Positions 1-12,752 of a stretch of DNA of 64,000 nt are shown here, one piece after another (position 1 is the stretch's first letter; each line of letters starts with the position of its first letter). The stretch comes from Gordionus sp. m RMFG-2023 (Eukaryota > Nematomorpha > Gordioida > Chordodea > Parachordodidae), in contig NC_088778.1 of the NCBI RefSeq assembly GCF_954871325.1, positions 33,368,730-33,432,729 on the forward strand, read 5' to 3'. The translations under genes were made by a program, and so were the position numbers. A model generated the notes under the pieces. It searched no databases. It was not told where the DNA came from and worked only from the letters and a program-made list of their open reading frames with translations.

Positions 1-760
1 TTAAGACCTGCATAATATTTTTCCTAATTAAATAATTGACAGCCGTTTTTTAAAAATCGGCTAAATAATCTAGTCCTTTAACAACACTACAAATTAGCTT
101 TGCCAGACCACGTTTTTGTGTAGGCGGAGGAAGTAAACCGACAAAAATGAATTCGCAACTTTGTTCAGCTTAGGACGGAGGTTAAAGATATAATAGATCA
201 GAATAAATATCTCGAATCACAAGGAAATTCCATGTCCCAATTTGATTGACAGTGGTCATATCTTTAATTTTGACGATTAAGATCCTAATGACAGATTCTT
301 TTCTTTTTTTAAAGAAACTTATTTCCGATAATAATAAGAATTTTTTTCTAGGAAATATCGTGGGCGATGCCAGAAATTCCACGTGGCAAGTTTTTTCGAC
401 CCGGCCCGACCTGTAGTTATAAACGGTTTTCCCGACCCCACCCCAGCATAAAATGATTTTTCCATACCCGACTCACTTGCGGACTCTTAGAATGAATACA
501 CTTGCTTTAATATTTATGCTAGAGTCCTCTGGCCGGATGTAACATACTTTATTCTTCCATTTTTTTCCAAGGATTTATCTAAGTGTCCAAAAAATAATTC
601 TAGAAAATTTCAAAAATTTTACATACGATTTTCATTAAAATTTAAAAACTTTTGAAAGTTTTAAAACTTTCCGTAATTTTTTAAAAAAAGATTTTGGACA
701 TAGAAAGAATTATATTATAAGATTTTTTTATTTGTTACAATTAACACTTGACGAAACAAG
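1..760. other. PRMT7 intron, 5' part, with repeat fragments
   Basis: No coding sequence was seen. Bases 1-90 are the right half of a palindromic MITE (ends in AACAACACTA). Bases about 388-475 are a fragment of the GC-rich GGCCCG MITE family. An acceptor, ACAAG followed by TGG, ends the intron at 760. Confidence 0.5.
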
Positions 761-3700
761 TGGAGAGATCATTGGCTGCAAGTCTTGTATTTCTTCGCCA
801 ATCCGAAAACTCTGCGAGGAACTAAGGGACAGCGATTGACACTCGCCTGTCACAGGGATCAATACAGTATGTGGTTCGATATCCTCGACAGCGGCGAACC
901 AATGTTGGAAGGAGTGGACTCCCGCGTCGCGAATTCTTATGACACGTGCTGTAATTGCTATTTCCATTTGGCTTATAATAGGCGCCGGATGGCTTACCTG
1001 AACGAAGCGAATTCCAATTTTTACAAACTCGTCGATTACTTGAAGCGAATGGTAATCAATACATTATACGATCATTTATTCCTAGGAATATCCGCTGTAG
1101 GTGGGGGGGGCGAGGGGGTTTAGCAAATTCAGAACTCGGTTAGACCCGAAAGTTTTAGCAAATTTGTATACAAGCGCTTTTTTTAAAATTTTTTGAAAAT
1201 CATGACTTAGCCGGAATCTTATTCCAGCGTCGAATATGAAAAGTAATAAGAGATTTTCTGATGTAATTTAATGTATATGTTAGCTGCGTCAATGTGTTTT
1301 TTCTGGCAATGTGCTATTTTTATCAACTTTAAATCGTTTTTTTGATCGCGTTTTTTTGATCGCGTTTTTTGATCGCGTTTTTTTGATCGCGTTTTTTTGA
1401 TCGCGTTTTTTTGATCGCGTTTTTTTTAAATTTAAAAATCCGATTTTGCCGGATGTGTATGCCGCCGTCATGTTTGGAATTTACCTACCCTATAAATATT
1501 CGGCAATTTTTCCATCGAACTTTAGAAAACGTAATATAAATTTATATTAAATTTTCCATATACTTTTTTTTTAAAATATAAATTATAAATGAACTCAAAA
1601 GGTTAACTGCAAAATTGTTATACATATTCGTAATCTTGGCATTCCAAACATGGCGGCATACATTTCCGGTTAAAATTAGATTTTTTTTTTTTTAAATTTA
1701 AAAAATAAAAAACGCTTTTCAAAAAAAAAGATTTAAAGTTGAAAGAATATGTAAAAAATTGAAAATAAAATGGCTAAAAATGGAGATGGGGTACCCTGAA
1801 TTAGAGATATACAAATGGTCAGGTCGGGCCTTGGATTTTTTTAAAAATTTATCAATTTTTTATTAATTTTTTTTTACGTGTAAAATAAAATTATTTTATT
1901 TTATTCTATAGAAAGTAGATGCCATAATGTAACATATCATGTCATTTATTTTGAGTAATTATAAAAAAATTAATTTCTATATTCGGGGCGGGTCGAGCCG
2001 GTAAAGCTTTTTTTAAAAAATTTCGGGTTCGGGCCGGGCCGGTTTTAGGCCCGATGCAGATCACTACCCTAAATAATCATTATTTGTTAAAATATAACCC
2101 TGCACCCTACATATCTAATGCGTTATTGTCTAATAAGCCTCCCCATCCCCTTCCACATGGTAAAGCACAATAGTATACAAATTATAATGCCTAACTGCCA
2201 AAAATTCCGAAAGGAAAAAAAAAATTAAGGTTTTTTTCAATAAAATTTAAATTTTTTTATTTTTAAATAAACATATATTCTTTTTGGTGTAAATAAATAA
2301 CCATTGGTTATTCTGGTAAAATTTTTTTCTACAGTATAATATCAAATTTTAAATATGGTATAATAACGGCCGATAAATATTCTATTAATTCGAATATAAA
2401 TGACACGTAATACTCTTAGTAGCTATAATAATGGCTATTGTGATGATGATGATGATGACTTTTATGGTGATGACTCTTATCCCGTCTTCCTCGAATCCTT
2501 TCATAGGCTAAGCTCCTCTTAGCACCCAATTCTCTCCTTCCCCGACTTGTAAAGCTGCTATACTCGTTCGAATCTTCCATTAAATTTACTTTGGATTCAG
2601 ATTTTTCCACGTTGGAATTCAACACATGGGATTTCAAGATGTAGCAGTTGATCAAACTGAATAGCGTAACCCATACTCCCAAATATTAAAAATTTTTTTT
2701 TTACAAATGAATGATGATTCAACTAATTAATTACTTTCAAACATTTTTGAATAAGAAATTTTTAAATCTAATAATAAAAATAATCTCTTTTATATGTTTA
2801 ATAACTTACCATAAATTTAGATGTGTGAAACATTTTCGTATGATCAAAATTATGTATTATTACTCATTATCAGTGATCTGCATCGGACCTAACTTTTAAA
2901 ACCCGGCCCGATGCCGGCCCGAACCCGAAATTTATTTTTAAAAAATTTACCGACCCGGCCCGGCCCGAATTTATTTAAATATAGAAATTAATTTTTATAA
3001 TGACTTAAGAATAAAATATGTTGTATAGCGTTTTAGTTTCTTATAAATTAAATCAAAAATATGTATTTTACATAAAAAATTCGATTTGTAAAATCGATAA
3101 ATTTAGATATATTTAAAAATATTAGGCCCGGCCCGAACCCAATTATTTTAAATCGGACCGGGTGTTCGAGTCGGGCCTAACTTTGCAGATCTCTACTTAT
3201 TATAACAATATCAATAATATGTTAAAAAAAATAGATATTAATTTGACTTTATAATTAACCTTCATTCACGAATATTTGCCAGCTCATATACCCAATAGTG
3301 TTGTTGACGGCTCGTTTTGAGCCGATTTTCAAAGACGGCTAACTCAATATTTTATCCGGTAAAATATTTGCTAAGCCTCACGATTCCGCTAATAGATGTC
3401 CAAACCTTTGTTTCTTCTACAAACAAAATCTTCAGGTTTGCGTAATATAATATTATTCTGGATGAAATATTGAGTTAGCCGTTTTTAAAAATCGGCTAAA
3501 AACGAGCCGTTTAACAACACTAATACCCATATATTTGTTTCGCCTTTGTATGACACGTTATTTGATTGATTAAAACTACAAATCATTCAAAATTAATTAA
3601 TTTTTTTATTTTCGAATCCAAAAAAATAAATAAATGTACCAATTTTTGCGATTAGTTTTCAAAATTATTGTGCCCCCCCCCCACCCATCCCACTTCCCAA

Positions 3701-6700
3701 AAAGGGTTAATCTAGTTGTAAAAAGTCCGTGTTGTTAAAAAGCAAAAAAAAACGGCCCAATTATGATAATAACCAAAAATAACATTATGTATATGCCTAA
3801 AGATTTCGCAAGTAGCCAGCTTTGCAGAAATGCTTGGACATCCTATATGTTAAATGCCAATGCTTACATAATATTATTTTAAACAAAATGTATTCTCAAG
3901 AGATTATACCATTTCTTATTCTTACAATTTTTTTAAAAAATAATATGTAAGCTTATCTGCTAACGGTATCCGTTATTACCTATTTGATGAAATTAAATAG
4001 ATATCAACAGTGTTTTTTTTTTGAGGAGGTCTCCAGAGGTAAGGGCTAGTAGGAATTGAGTTTTGCCGTTTCAGCATTTAGATTGGCATATTAATTACAT
4101 CCTTTGTGGCGGGTTATGGGGATTACGTTATTGTTTGTTGGCGATCGATCGGCATCATGTCTTAAATTATATGTCGATTTTTCGTTTATTGAAAAAAAAA
4201 AATAAAAATACCCTTAAATTTTATAGCGATTTTTCGACAATATCCGGTCTTTTCAAAATTTTAAAAACAAAAATGCGCGCGAAAAATTATTTAAAATTTT
4301 TATAAAATATATATGTATCGATGATAACCCGGGTCATTGAAACGTAAAAGCCCTTAATCGTTTAAAACATCTGATAGTTAGCGCGAATTCAAGGCGAAGT
4401 GTACAAAATATGATGTATTATTTGTGCGTTATTTTATATACTTCGCCGCGTATTCGCGCATGCGTGGTTAGACTCGACTCTTATAAAAAAAAATTATTAG
4501 AGCTTAAATGGGGGAGTGAAGGCGAGGAGGAACTTTTTCTCCAATCATATTCGAGCCTTGATTGGACCGTTGAAGCTGATCACGTGATAACATTTTGTGG
4601 AGTATTAACAAAAAATACTTGGCTTTTTATATTATATTAATTTTTATATATATATAAAAGAAATTTGACGAGAACGCCACCTTCATCGTCATATCGGACG
4701 GATCCTTATTGCCTATATACCTTGCTCACTTCTACCCCGGATCGAAAGTAACTGACAAATTTTAGATTTTTTTAAAAAAAATACGAATACCTTTAACCTT
4801 AAGGTTTATGACCTAAATATATATTTTTTTTAAAATATCGAAAATTTGTACTCTTGTAACTTTATAAAATTATAAAACATATCCAGTGATGTTAAATGGT
4901 TCGATTTTAGCCTATTTTTAGGAACGGCTAATCTCAATTTTAGCCAAAAAAATATTGCCTAAGTCTAAAGATTCTGCTCATAGAAGGAACAAAGGTCTAG
5001 ACATATATTATCGAAATTTCGAGGCTTAAGGCAATATTTTTTTTGGCCAATATATTGAGACAGCTGTTTAACAAAACTAATACTAAGTGTTATTCAGAGA
5101 TCTCGTTAATAGGTGTTCAAACCTTTGCGCAATTTGTGGTGCTAGATCTCAAGGCTTGCATAATATTTTTCAGGATTAAATATTGAGTTAGCCGTTCCTA
5201 AAAATCGGCTCAAAATGAACCCATGTAACAATAGTAAACATGTCCCAAAAATCTTGGCTAGTGTTAGATGGATATGGGGCAGATTTCAACATTATATCGA
5301 TTGGTAAACGACGACCATTTTTTTTTTTTAAAAAATAAAAAGATTCATTATTAACGAAATCACGTGGTCGAGTCCGCTACGTATCGTTCCCGCCCTAGTA
5401 AGGACCACCTTAATTGACTTCAAGAAAAAAAAAATCATGGTTCTTGGTTGATTCGAACCCAGAACTATCGGATCTGAGATACGCGCACTCATCCGACGCG
5501 TTCTTCGAAATTGACTATTTTTTTTTAAAAAAAAATATGAAAATATTATTATTAATAGCCATTGGTTATCTCGAGTGTATCAAATGTTGGGTGTGGTTCA
5601 ATATCGCCACCGTAACGTTATTTAACATTCAACCTAGAAACCTTCCCTAACGATTTTTTTAAAAAAGTTTTGTAAATTTTTTTAAAATTTATAAATTCCC
5701 GCCAAATTAATTTTTTTTAAAATTTCTCTAATTAGAAAAAAATTTAATAAACTTACAGAACCTCCATTTTATTTTTACGTTAAAAATAGTTCATTTCGAA
5801 GTATATTTTTTTTGGTATTGGGTCGCACAGCCTAATTCAAAGATTTAGAATCTCTGAAATATTTTTAAATAAGTAGATCCGAATTCTGTTTCCGCTATCC
5901 AAGCTGATATGTGAAATCCTATTGGTATTCCAAATCTTTCAATTTTAAATCCATTTACTGTGTGTGGATTTTTTTAAATTTCAAAAATATGATCTGACTG
6001 AAGTTTAGACTATTTTGCCTGTTTAACTTTTAAAGTATTCTTTAAATATTAATTCAAAAATTACATAAATGTATATTGGTTGAAAATTGCCTTATTTTTT
6101 TGTGCTGGAATGCATATCCGGTCAAATCAGGTGTTTTCCAAATTTAAAAATCTCTCTTCTCAGTGAGACATGAAATTATAGAGATCCCGAAGGTCCATGG
6201 ATTCCTTATCTCAATACGATATATAGTATATGTTGGCGTGTCAGTCAATGCCTTCTTTTTTATTCAAATTTTCGCGCGTTTTTTATAAATCGAAAAAAAA
6301 TCTGATTTTAACCGGAAATATAATCCGACATGTTTAGAAAGAATCACGAAATTATAATTCCCTAGGAAAAATAAAACAAATTCTGTGGGATTTTTTTTCA
6401 AGGGAATTTTCTCTCCGCATATCATTTTATTTGTTTTTCCATAGATATTTTTTTAAAAAATATAAATTATAAATGGCCCAAAAATTTAGGAACATAATTG
6501 TCCAAAATTTACTGGGTAGATATTCTTAACATGCTGGAATTCCGGAATAAAAAATAGGTGTTCTTGAATTTAAGATAGGGTTATAGTTGAAATATTGACG
6601 CTGATGTATATATAAATTACGTTCTGGGACTTCTAAATTTGTCACTGTATTTGGTTCTCTTACTCAAAACAATCATGTTCAGAGGTTTTGGGCGAAGTTT

Positions 6701-7943
6701 CACCCTGAAATATTTGGCCCATGCACATCCCCTGACGATGATTAGGTTTCTTAGGAAATATTTAATAAATGTGCCCTTTACAGCTGACTCGTCGGAGTGA
6801 CACGGGATAGATATCGGCGAATGTTAGATTCGTAAAATCAAATTTGTTTGCTTCTTTTTTTCTTATTATTAAGAATAAAAAGAGTGGTTTTGAAGGATAT
6901 AGTGGTTGTACCGTAGTGTTGTTAAACGGCTCTAACTCAATGTTTTAGCCAGAAAAATATTGCCCCCTCCAGATTTCGATGATATATGTCTGGACCTTAG
7001 TTCCTTTCTATGAGCAAAATCTTCAGGGCTTTCGTAAGATTTTTCTGGATGAAATATTTAGCGAGCCGTTTTTAAAAATCGGCTCAAAACCGGCCGTTTA
7101 ACAACACTACTGTTGTGTTGCGTTGATAAATATCGCGGAAGGGTGAGATAATTTTTTTTGTTTTAAAAACAAAAAATTGCTCGTTTCTTAAAAGTCATAC
7201 GTTATGGATGGTGGGAGAAACCAATTTTGTACGAAAGCATTTAAGGATTTGATTTCGTGCAATGGATTGAAGGACAGGATTACCGTGCTGACCAAGGATC
7301 CTGCCCAACTTGCTCGCGAGGATTTCGGGGAAGACCTAACTAAAGTGAACATACATTTATTATTTTATTTATTTTCTTCACGGATTTTAGCGAATTCATG
7401 ATTGTGCTTGATTTGATCAGTGTTTTTTTCTTGGGGGAGGGAGTGGGTGAATTTTTAATAACTAAATTTTGAATTTCGCCGGAAGTGCACGTATTACTTA
7501 ATCCTGTGATTTCAATAGCAATTCTACCACGGAATCTTTGAAATGAACGATTTAAAAAAGCGATAATTTAACAATGCCGCGAGCTATAAGTTATGAGCAA
7601 CAACTAATTTGCATTACGCTAATTTAATAAAATTAATCTTATAAAACTAACGGTAATTATTTGCGATCATTGGAGTCAGTCAGCATATTTAAGTTCTATT
7701 TCAAAAAAAAATGTATTTGATTTTGTACAAGAGAAATATGAATATTGATGGAATTTTAAATAAATCAGCTGTGCTAACGGCAGTGCGAAATATCGCGAAA
7801 ACCCCTGACTTAAGACTAAAACCAAACGCCACCACATTATTTATACAATATGTTTAACGCAATCCAATCGTCTTATTTTTATTTTTTAAAAATATAACAA
7901 ATAATTTTTTAACTGGCACCGCCTTGAAACAGAAAGAAAGGGG

Positions 7944-7978
<35 letters not shown>

Positions 7979-10900
7979 ATGAGACATAGAAAGAACAGAT
8001 TTTGTGTCATTCGATTACGAAACACTTGAGCATATTTTTGAAATTCTATTTTTTTATCACGTAAAAATAGGTTGGGACACGATATTCCTACGGGAAAAGG
8101 AAATTTGGTTTTCTTCCGTAACTTAAATCAGCCCTACCGTATCTTAATTTTTTTTTTAAAAATCTTCTAATGACATCCATATCTAAGTAATTGACAGCGG
8201 TCAGTTATTAATTTTATGAGCATTTTAAGAAAAATAAGAATAATTGGTAGAAATCGAAGATGTGAACGAGTGTCCGGCACAATCACGTGACGCCTAGAAC
8301 GGAAAGAAAGATGGATTTTAACAAAAAAGTAATAATGTTATAAAATATGTTTAGATCGATGCCATCTTGGGAGAACCGTACTTCGTTTCGTCTTTGTTCC
8401 CTTGGGACGACCTCTATTTCTATTATTGCCTCTTGGAGCTGATCTATCAACCTTCCCTGCGTTCCCTCTTTAATTTTGACCACGAATGTCGCCATAAAAG
8501 TTTAATATATATATATATTTTTAGGGATTAATGATACACAAAGACTGCAGGCCCGGCCCTAACTCCGGACTTTAACTAGCCATTATTCGCTATAAAAATC
8601 AAAAATAAATATAAATATATTTTTAAAAAAAAAAATCCGGGCCGGGCCCGATAATATAAAACCCGGGTTGGGCCGGAAAAAATTTTTTGAAAAAAACCCG
8701 TCCGAGCCGGGCCGTACAAATGGTACCCTGCAGGTCTCTGATGATACATTTTTGGTTATATATAATGATAAAAACATAATTTGTCCATTAAAGGAAAAGA
8801 TGCTGCAAATATTTATTTAGGGTAAACCCGGGGTCTAGCCAGCAAATTTCGTATGGTGGGCGGAAGAGCATTTTTTGAATATTAGCATATTGGATCAACG
8901 AGTAAATTTACAGTTGGAACCTTGTTCCTTGATGACCTGGCCCATGAATCCTATTAAATCTTGATATCATATATCAAAAAAAGTGTTGTCGTTGAAGCAG
9001 TTGTTTATCCTTTTTTAAAAACCTTGTTTCAAAAGGCGAGCCAAATATCTCCTAAGATATTCTCCAAAGAAAGAACCTCTTCTTCTCTTTCTCCGTTTTA
9101 TGGCGAATTCCAGGTTTACCCAGGTAGGCCAATTTTCCCTCTGATTTTTTTTCCCCATCTTTGACCTTCCTGAGAATCAACATTTGTAAGATTCGTACAT
9201 CTCATATCCGCCGCTATCACATCGGTCCACGTCATCTTGGGCTTTCCTCTAGGTCTTGATCCTCCTACTTCCATGAAGGTGCATCTCTGAGAACGAAAGG
9301 AAGAAGAAAAAAAGAGAAAGAAATAAATTAAAAGAAATAGAAATGAAGAAAAATTATAAATTCTTCTTTTTTTTTAAAATAAATTTATTATTTTAAATAA
9401 TATCGAAAGCTATCGTATTCCCTCTTTCGGCCAAACTCAAAGCCGTGGCCGTTAACTTCAAGGAGCTCTGGAAAACCAAGGCCCCCGTTTATCCTCACCA
9501 ACTTTTTTCGAAAGACGACGATGAAATGGCGGTTGATGACGACAGCGATGTTAAAGCGGATACGGATCAATACAAACCGTTTCCGAAATTCGATATGTCA
9601 CCCTTCAACGAAATGATGGTTATTTTATTAGAATTATAATTATGCAAAAAATATGAACAGCCAGCGAATCACTTGACGTGCATTTGTCATAAGATTCGAT
9701 GAGTAACACCACAAATAAAAATAACGGAAACCGGGTCGTTTATAATACCTATCAGAGAAATTGTATTAATAATGTCATGTCACTCATGTTTATTCTAAAC
9801 AAAGATTAATTCGGCTAAATAACTGATCTATTCCCCCCCCCATCCCCAGATACTGGAATATCTTAGAGAAGAATCATCCATTTTGAGCTTTGCCGCCAAA
9901 ACATTTGTGCACATTATTTCCCAATCAAAATCTAGCATTAATTTGGCCAAGAAAATTAAATAGCGATTAAAAATGATTATTCAAAAAAATAAATATTTTT
10001 GAACATCACGTGACCGCCTCGAGGTTTAGAAAATAATGTTTATTTGTTCACAAAAAAAAAAAATTGACACGACATTTTATAAAACTACATCTTCGATACA
10101 AACTATACGATTTATTTGATTTAAAATATCAATTTATTTATTTTAGATTATTAATTTAAATATCAATTTATTTAATTTACTAAGACCGCGATATTAGCCT
10201 ATAAAGAAATTTTAAAATAAGTTCTCTTACCAATAATTATACCAGTTTTTGATTCACCCTTTTCTTGTTTTTTATAACTTGAAACTCGAAAATTTAAAAA
10301 TATTAAATACACACGGCATAAAAAAGAAACGAATAAATCAATAACCATAATTTTTGGAATTTAATTTTTCTTAATTTTCCTCAACCGCCGCAACTTTTAA
10401 TGTTGCGTACACTTACAACATTACGAATCTGGTATTTGCGTTATTCGTATTTGACTCATATTTTCGAATCGAATAATTGTAGCCCCCCCATGGGTATTGT
10501 TAAACGGCGCTCGTTTTGAGCCGATTTTTAAAAACGGCTAACTCAATACATCATCCAGAATAATATTACGCAAGCCCTGAAGATTTTCTTTGTAGAAGGA
10601 ACAAAGGTTTTGGACACCTTTCAGCGGAAGTTCTAGGCTAAGGCGATATTTTTCAGGCTAAAATATTGAGTTAGCCGGTTTTAAAAAACCGACTCAATAC
10701 GAGCCGATTAACAACACTACCCATGGGACATATGAATATTTATTTTTTTTTTGTAAAATTCATTTATTATTCCTTATATCACATCTTAAAAAAAATGTTT
10801 CAAAGTATAAATAATAGGATCCGTAATATATCATTACCCCCCCCCCCCCCTCCCCCCATAGTTTTAAGAAGGGACAAATGAATTGATCAAAACCAAATTT

Positions 10901-12752
10901 TGATAATGTGGGCAGTCTTAAACCTTTTCATAATTTGAAAAAAAAAACATATATTTAGTTCCAGCGTTAGACCAAAAAATTCTTCGATTATTTTGTAACT
11001 TTTTTCCAAATTTATTAACAATTCCCGCCACCTTATTCACTTCCGGTATACTTACGATGGGTAAAATTACATTAATCAAATCTTGACGACTAAGAAACCT
11101 ATTTAATAACTATTATCGTTTTATGGTGGAAAAAAAAGGAAGGTTATTTAGAAAATTAGATATTAAATATTTATATTCCCCCCCCCCCCATTCTAAGTTA
11201 TCTTTATCCTGATCGTCTAATCATTCGCTTGATCATCATCATCACTAGCCTGTTCATCTCGTTCATACGTTATCACTCTTCTCCGTTTAATGGCGATCTC
11301 CAGGTTTTACCCAGGTTGGCCAGTTTTCCCTGATTTAATCATTAGGAAATTTTTTAACAAGCTTTTTACAATCGGATGCCCTTCCTGACATCAATCCCCT
11401 TTAGCTGGTTTTTACACCCTGTCGAGGATACGGTGATCCTATTCTAGACCTAGACCGCAGGGAAACTTTTAGACTTCCATTAGCCGCCAAAAGAATCGGT
11501 GCCTGGTCAGGCCTAAAATGTATTGCGCAATTAAGGAAGGGTGGTGGGATATCAGATGTTATTACTTCTTCTTTTTTTCTAGGGTGGTTAATTTTTTTTA
11601 GGAAGTATCTTGTTTCAGAGTCTCCTGAATATATGAGCCACTTATGGAGAAGTAAAAAAAATGTATCCATTGAAAAATAAATTATGTCCCATAGAAAATG
11701 GCGTCCATCATCAAGAATTACCCGTCTCGTAAATCCGAAATCGAAAAAATGGACACCGTTACGCTCATGAATACCAGAACGTTCACTATGGACTCCAATA
11801 ACTTATGGGAATACGAATTCGACGCGGTTTCGTCCGCGTACGACGTCTTTTCTTTCGACGCGAACACTGTCGAAGAGGGCACGGAAACCGGCAGAAAAGG
11901 CGACAAGATGAGGAATGCCTTGACTTTCAAAATCGGGGAGGGCCAAAGGTTTTCTATCGTTTACAATGATTTATTTGAGGGGTGGGTGTGTATATTATAT
12001 CTAAAAAATCTGAGAAGTAATTTAATTACAATTATTTGGTTAATTCCCTAATAAGTTCTCTAAATTACAAATTAAGATCACTTCCAGATTAGAGCATTTA
12101 TTTTATATATTTAGTTTATGTAGATAGAGCGGAAATATATATTTATATATTTTTTTGAATAAAACTATCAAAAAAATTAGCTTTATATAAATATAAATTT
12201 TTTTCGTAAACATTTGATTCTTTTATAAAAAATTGGCTATTATTTTTGATATCGTTTTTTGTAATATCCTTATGTCTATTAATGATACTCTTTATCATAT
12301 TAACTGGGTTAAAGTTCGAAATAACTAAAAAGAAAGCATCTGTATCATTATTAAAATTCCATTTAAAGTGGTTAAAAAATTTTTTTAAAGACATTCCGAT
12401 ATAAATAATATTTTTTTGGATTTTGTGAAAAATGAATTATTTTACTCAAAATTTGATTTCATGCGTACATACTAATAGCGTGAATGGCGTCATACTCTAT
12501 ATGAACTATTATGGTATCTCCGACACGACCCCGCAACCGGATACGCGTCTCGTTATAGACAACGGCTTCGCCGTTAAAGGGGATTCTCACAACCGCAGCA
12601 ACCCCGTAAAGTGGAAGAGTAAACACGTGAGGCAGGGTTACGCCCTCTTGAATCCGCCTTACCTAGCGGACGCTATCAAAAAGGATGATTTAAAGATTGA
12701 ACTCAAATTTACTTTCGATTTTAATTCCGGCGAATTGTGCATCGGGGAATGA
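761..12752 (+). CDS. PRMT7: Protein arginine N-methyltransferase 7-like, C-terminal seven exons (5' end outside window)
   Basis: Seven exons join in one frame with GT-AG introns: 761-1051, 4661-4747, 7195-7344, 8355-8499, 9410-9618, 11695-11981 and 12479-12752, giving 480 residues and a TGA stop. Landmarks match animal PRMT7 in order: WRDHWLQVLYFF at the start, ISDGSLLPIYLAHF, NGLKDRITVL, GEPYFVSSLFPWDDLYFYY, KLKAVAVNFKELW, NNLWEY, and GVNGVILYMNYYGI near the end. PRMT7 is a type III enzyme that monomethylates arginine in histones and spliceosomal proteins. This half is its second, degenerate methyltransferase-like module; the catalytic N-terminal module must lie upstream. Intron phases agree at every junction (0,0,0,1,0,2). 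An acidic insert, SKDDDEMAVDDDSDVKAD, lengthens exon 5 relative to vertebrate PRMT7. Introns of up to 3.6 kb are filled with MITEs and a LINE remnant. The exact acceptor of the second exon (4661 or 4673) is the least certain boundary. Confidence 0.88.
1225..1760. repeat. Palindromic element with internal 14-bp tandem repeat
   Basis: The arms carry CGGATGTGTATGCCGCCGTC with CATGTTTGGAAT, and the inverse CATTCCAAACATGGCGGCAT. This is the same family as the elements at about 60540-60905, 6220-6560 and 45325-45540. About seven units of a GATCGCGTTTTTTT-type 14-mer sit inside the left arm at 1334-1424. It is an intronic insertion in PRMT7. Confidence 0.6.
1802..2066. repeat. GC-rich GGCCCG-type MITE
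   Basis: The ends are TAGAGAT on the left and GATGCAGATCACTA on the right, with pyrimidine/GC-rich arms (GTCGGGCC, GGGCCGGGCCGG) around an AT-rich core. It belongs to the same family as the elements near 2872, 31931, 34821 and 60081. Confidence 0.7.
2416..2675 (-). CDS. Peptide family member A: secreted histidine-tailed precursor, nested antisense in PRMT7 intron
   Basis: On the minus strand an acceptor-like GGGAG precedes an open exon of about 86 codons ending in TAG. It starts with a hydrophobic stretch (VWVTLFSLINCYIL) matching the family signal region. A short acidic pro-region follows (NLMEDSNEYSSF), then basic sites GRR and AKR, a furin-type RGRR, and a tail of ten histidines in two groups before NSHYYSY. 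No in-frame ATG exists before the hydrophobic segment, so, as in B-E, an upstream short exon is expected. Its layout is closest to member D: neither has the intron that splits B, C, E, F and G at the pro-region/KR boundary. His-rich tails often bind Zn or Cu; that role is inference. The acceptor is one base displaced from the other members, so it could also be a decaying copy. Confidence 0.6.
2872..3195. repeat. GC-rich GGCCCG-type MITE
   Basis: The left end is AGTGATCTGCATCGGACCTAA and the right end GGGCCTAACTTTGCAGATCTCTA, so the termini are inverted repeats. The core is AT-rich and contains TTTAAATATAGAAATTAATT, shared with other copies. Confidence 0.8.
3297..3522. repeat. Palindromic MITE, family 1 (full copy)
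   Basis: The left arm is GTGTTGTTGACGGCTCG then TTTTGAGCCGATTTT. The right arm is AAAAATCGGC and CGAGCCGTTTAACAACAC. The element is flanked by TA on both sides, consistent with a TA target duplication (Tc1/mariner-like MITE). The length is about 225 bp. Confidence 0.85.
4885..5233. repeat. Family 1 MITE plus an adjacent half copy
   Basis: The first copy spans 4885-5080 (GTGATGTTAAATGG ... GTTTAACAAAACTA). A second, right-half copy follows at about 5100-5233, starting at the internal GATCTCGTTAATAGGTGTTC motif and ending TAACAATAG. The two are close to back to back, suggesting nested or repeated insertion in the PRMT7 intron. Confidence 0.7.
6220..6560. repeat. Diverged palindromic element (family 7)
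   Basis: This stretch shares TCAGTCAATG, AAATCTGATTTTAACCGGAA and ACATGTTTAGAA with the elements at 1225-1760 and 60540-60905. It is too degraded to fix its ends. Confidence 0.4.
6915..7110. repeat. Palindromic MITE, family 1
   Basis: The arms are TAGTGTTGTTAAACGGCTC on the left and CGGCCGTTTAACAACACTA on the right, with the inner AAAAATCGGC motif present on the right. It lies less than 100 bp upstream of the PRMT7 exon at 7195. Confidence 0.85.
7931..7978. repeat. (AAAG)n microsatellite
   Basis: About a dozen AAAG units lie within a PRMT7 intron. Confidence 0.9.
8537..8743. repeat. GC-rich MITE, second subfamily
   Basis: The termini CTGCAGGCCCGGCCCTAA and GGTACCCTGCAGGTCTCTGAT differ from the AGATCTCTA type and match the elements at 32477-32643 and 33213-33355. 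The core is AT-rich. Confidence 0.65.
9070..9290 (-). mobile_element. Non-LTR retrotransposon ORF2 C-terminal remnant
   Basis: The minus-strand translation reads GGSRPRGKPKMTWTDVIAAD, the conserved end of LINE reverse transcriptases (RGRPKKTW..DV). It is followed by a residual basic tail with GKIGLPG. Only the 3' end survives, inside a PRMT7 intron 120 bp from an exon. Its 3' end (TTATGGCGAATTCCAGG on the plus strand) is shared with the remnants at 11278 and 17255. Confidence 0.7.
9640..10490. other. PRMT7 intron, no gene seen
   Basis: AT-rich intronic DNA with A and T runs. A partial internal repeat, TATCAATTTATTTA, is present near 10130-10165. No reading frame with coding character was found on either strand. 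Confidence 0.5.
10495..10722. repeat. Palindromic MITE, family 1 (full copy)
   Basis: TATTGTTAAACGGCGCTCG at the left and GCCGATTAACAACACTA at the right. CATGGG directly flanks the left side and CCATGGG the right, so the flanks themselves form a palindrome around the insertion. Confidence 0.85.
11278..11470 (-). mobile_element. LINE 3'-end remnant
   Basis: On the minus strand the text GTCAGGAAGGGCATCCGATT followed by GTAAAAA is a motif found near the 3' end of RTE-like non-LTR elements. The downstream part (CCATTAAACGGAG on the minus strand) matches 9070-9110 and 17255-17290. It is a truncated copy in the PRMT7 intron just before the exon at 11695. Confidence 0.55.

Noticed and set aside
728-967. 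Minus-strand frame opposite the first PRMT7 exon
   Set aside because: Antisense shadow of a well-supported exon.
1334-1424. Regular 14-bp repeats considered as a CRISPR-like array
   Set aside because: The units are contiguous with no spacers, in a eukaryotic intron.
4063-4640. Plus-strand frames of 76-80 codons between PRMT7 exons
   Set aside because: No similarity to PRMT7, no coding-like splice context, and the true next exon was found at 4661-4747.
8283-8495. Minus-strand ORF beginning MATFVVKIKEGTQGRLIDQL
   Set aside because: It is the antisense of the PRMT7 exon at 8355-8499. The plus strand reads GEPYFVSSLFPWDDLYFYY and has matching splice phases.
11718-11930. Minus-strand 70-codon frame
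   Set aside because: Antisense of the PRMT7 exon 11695-11981.
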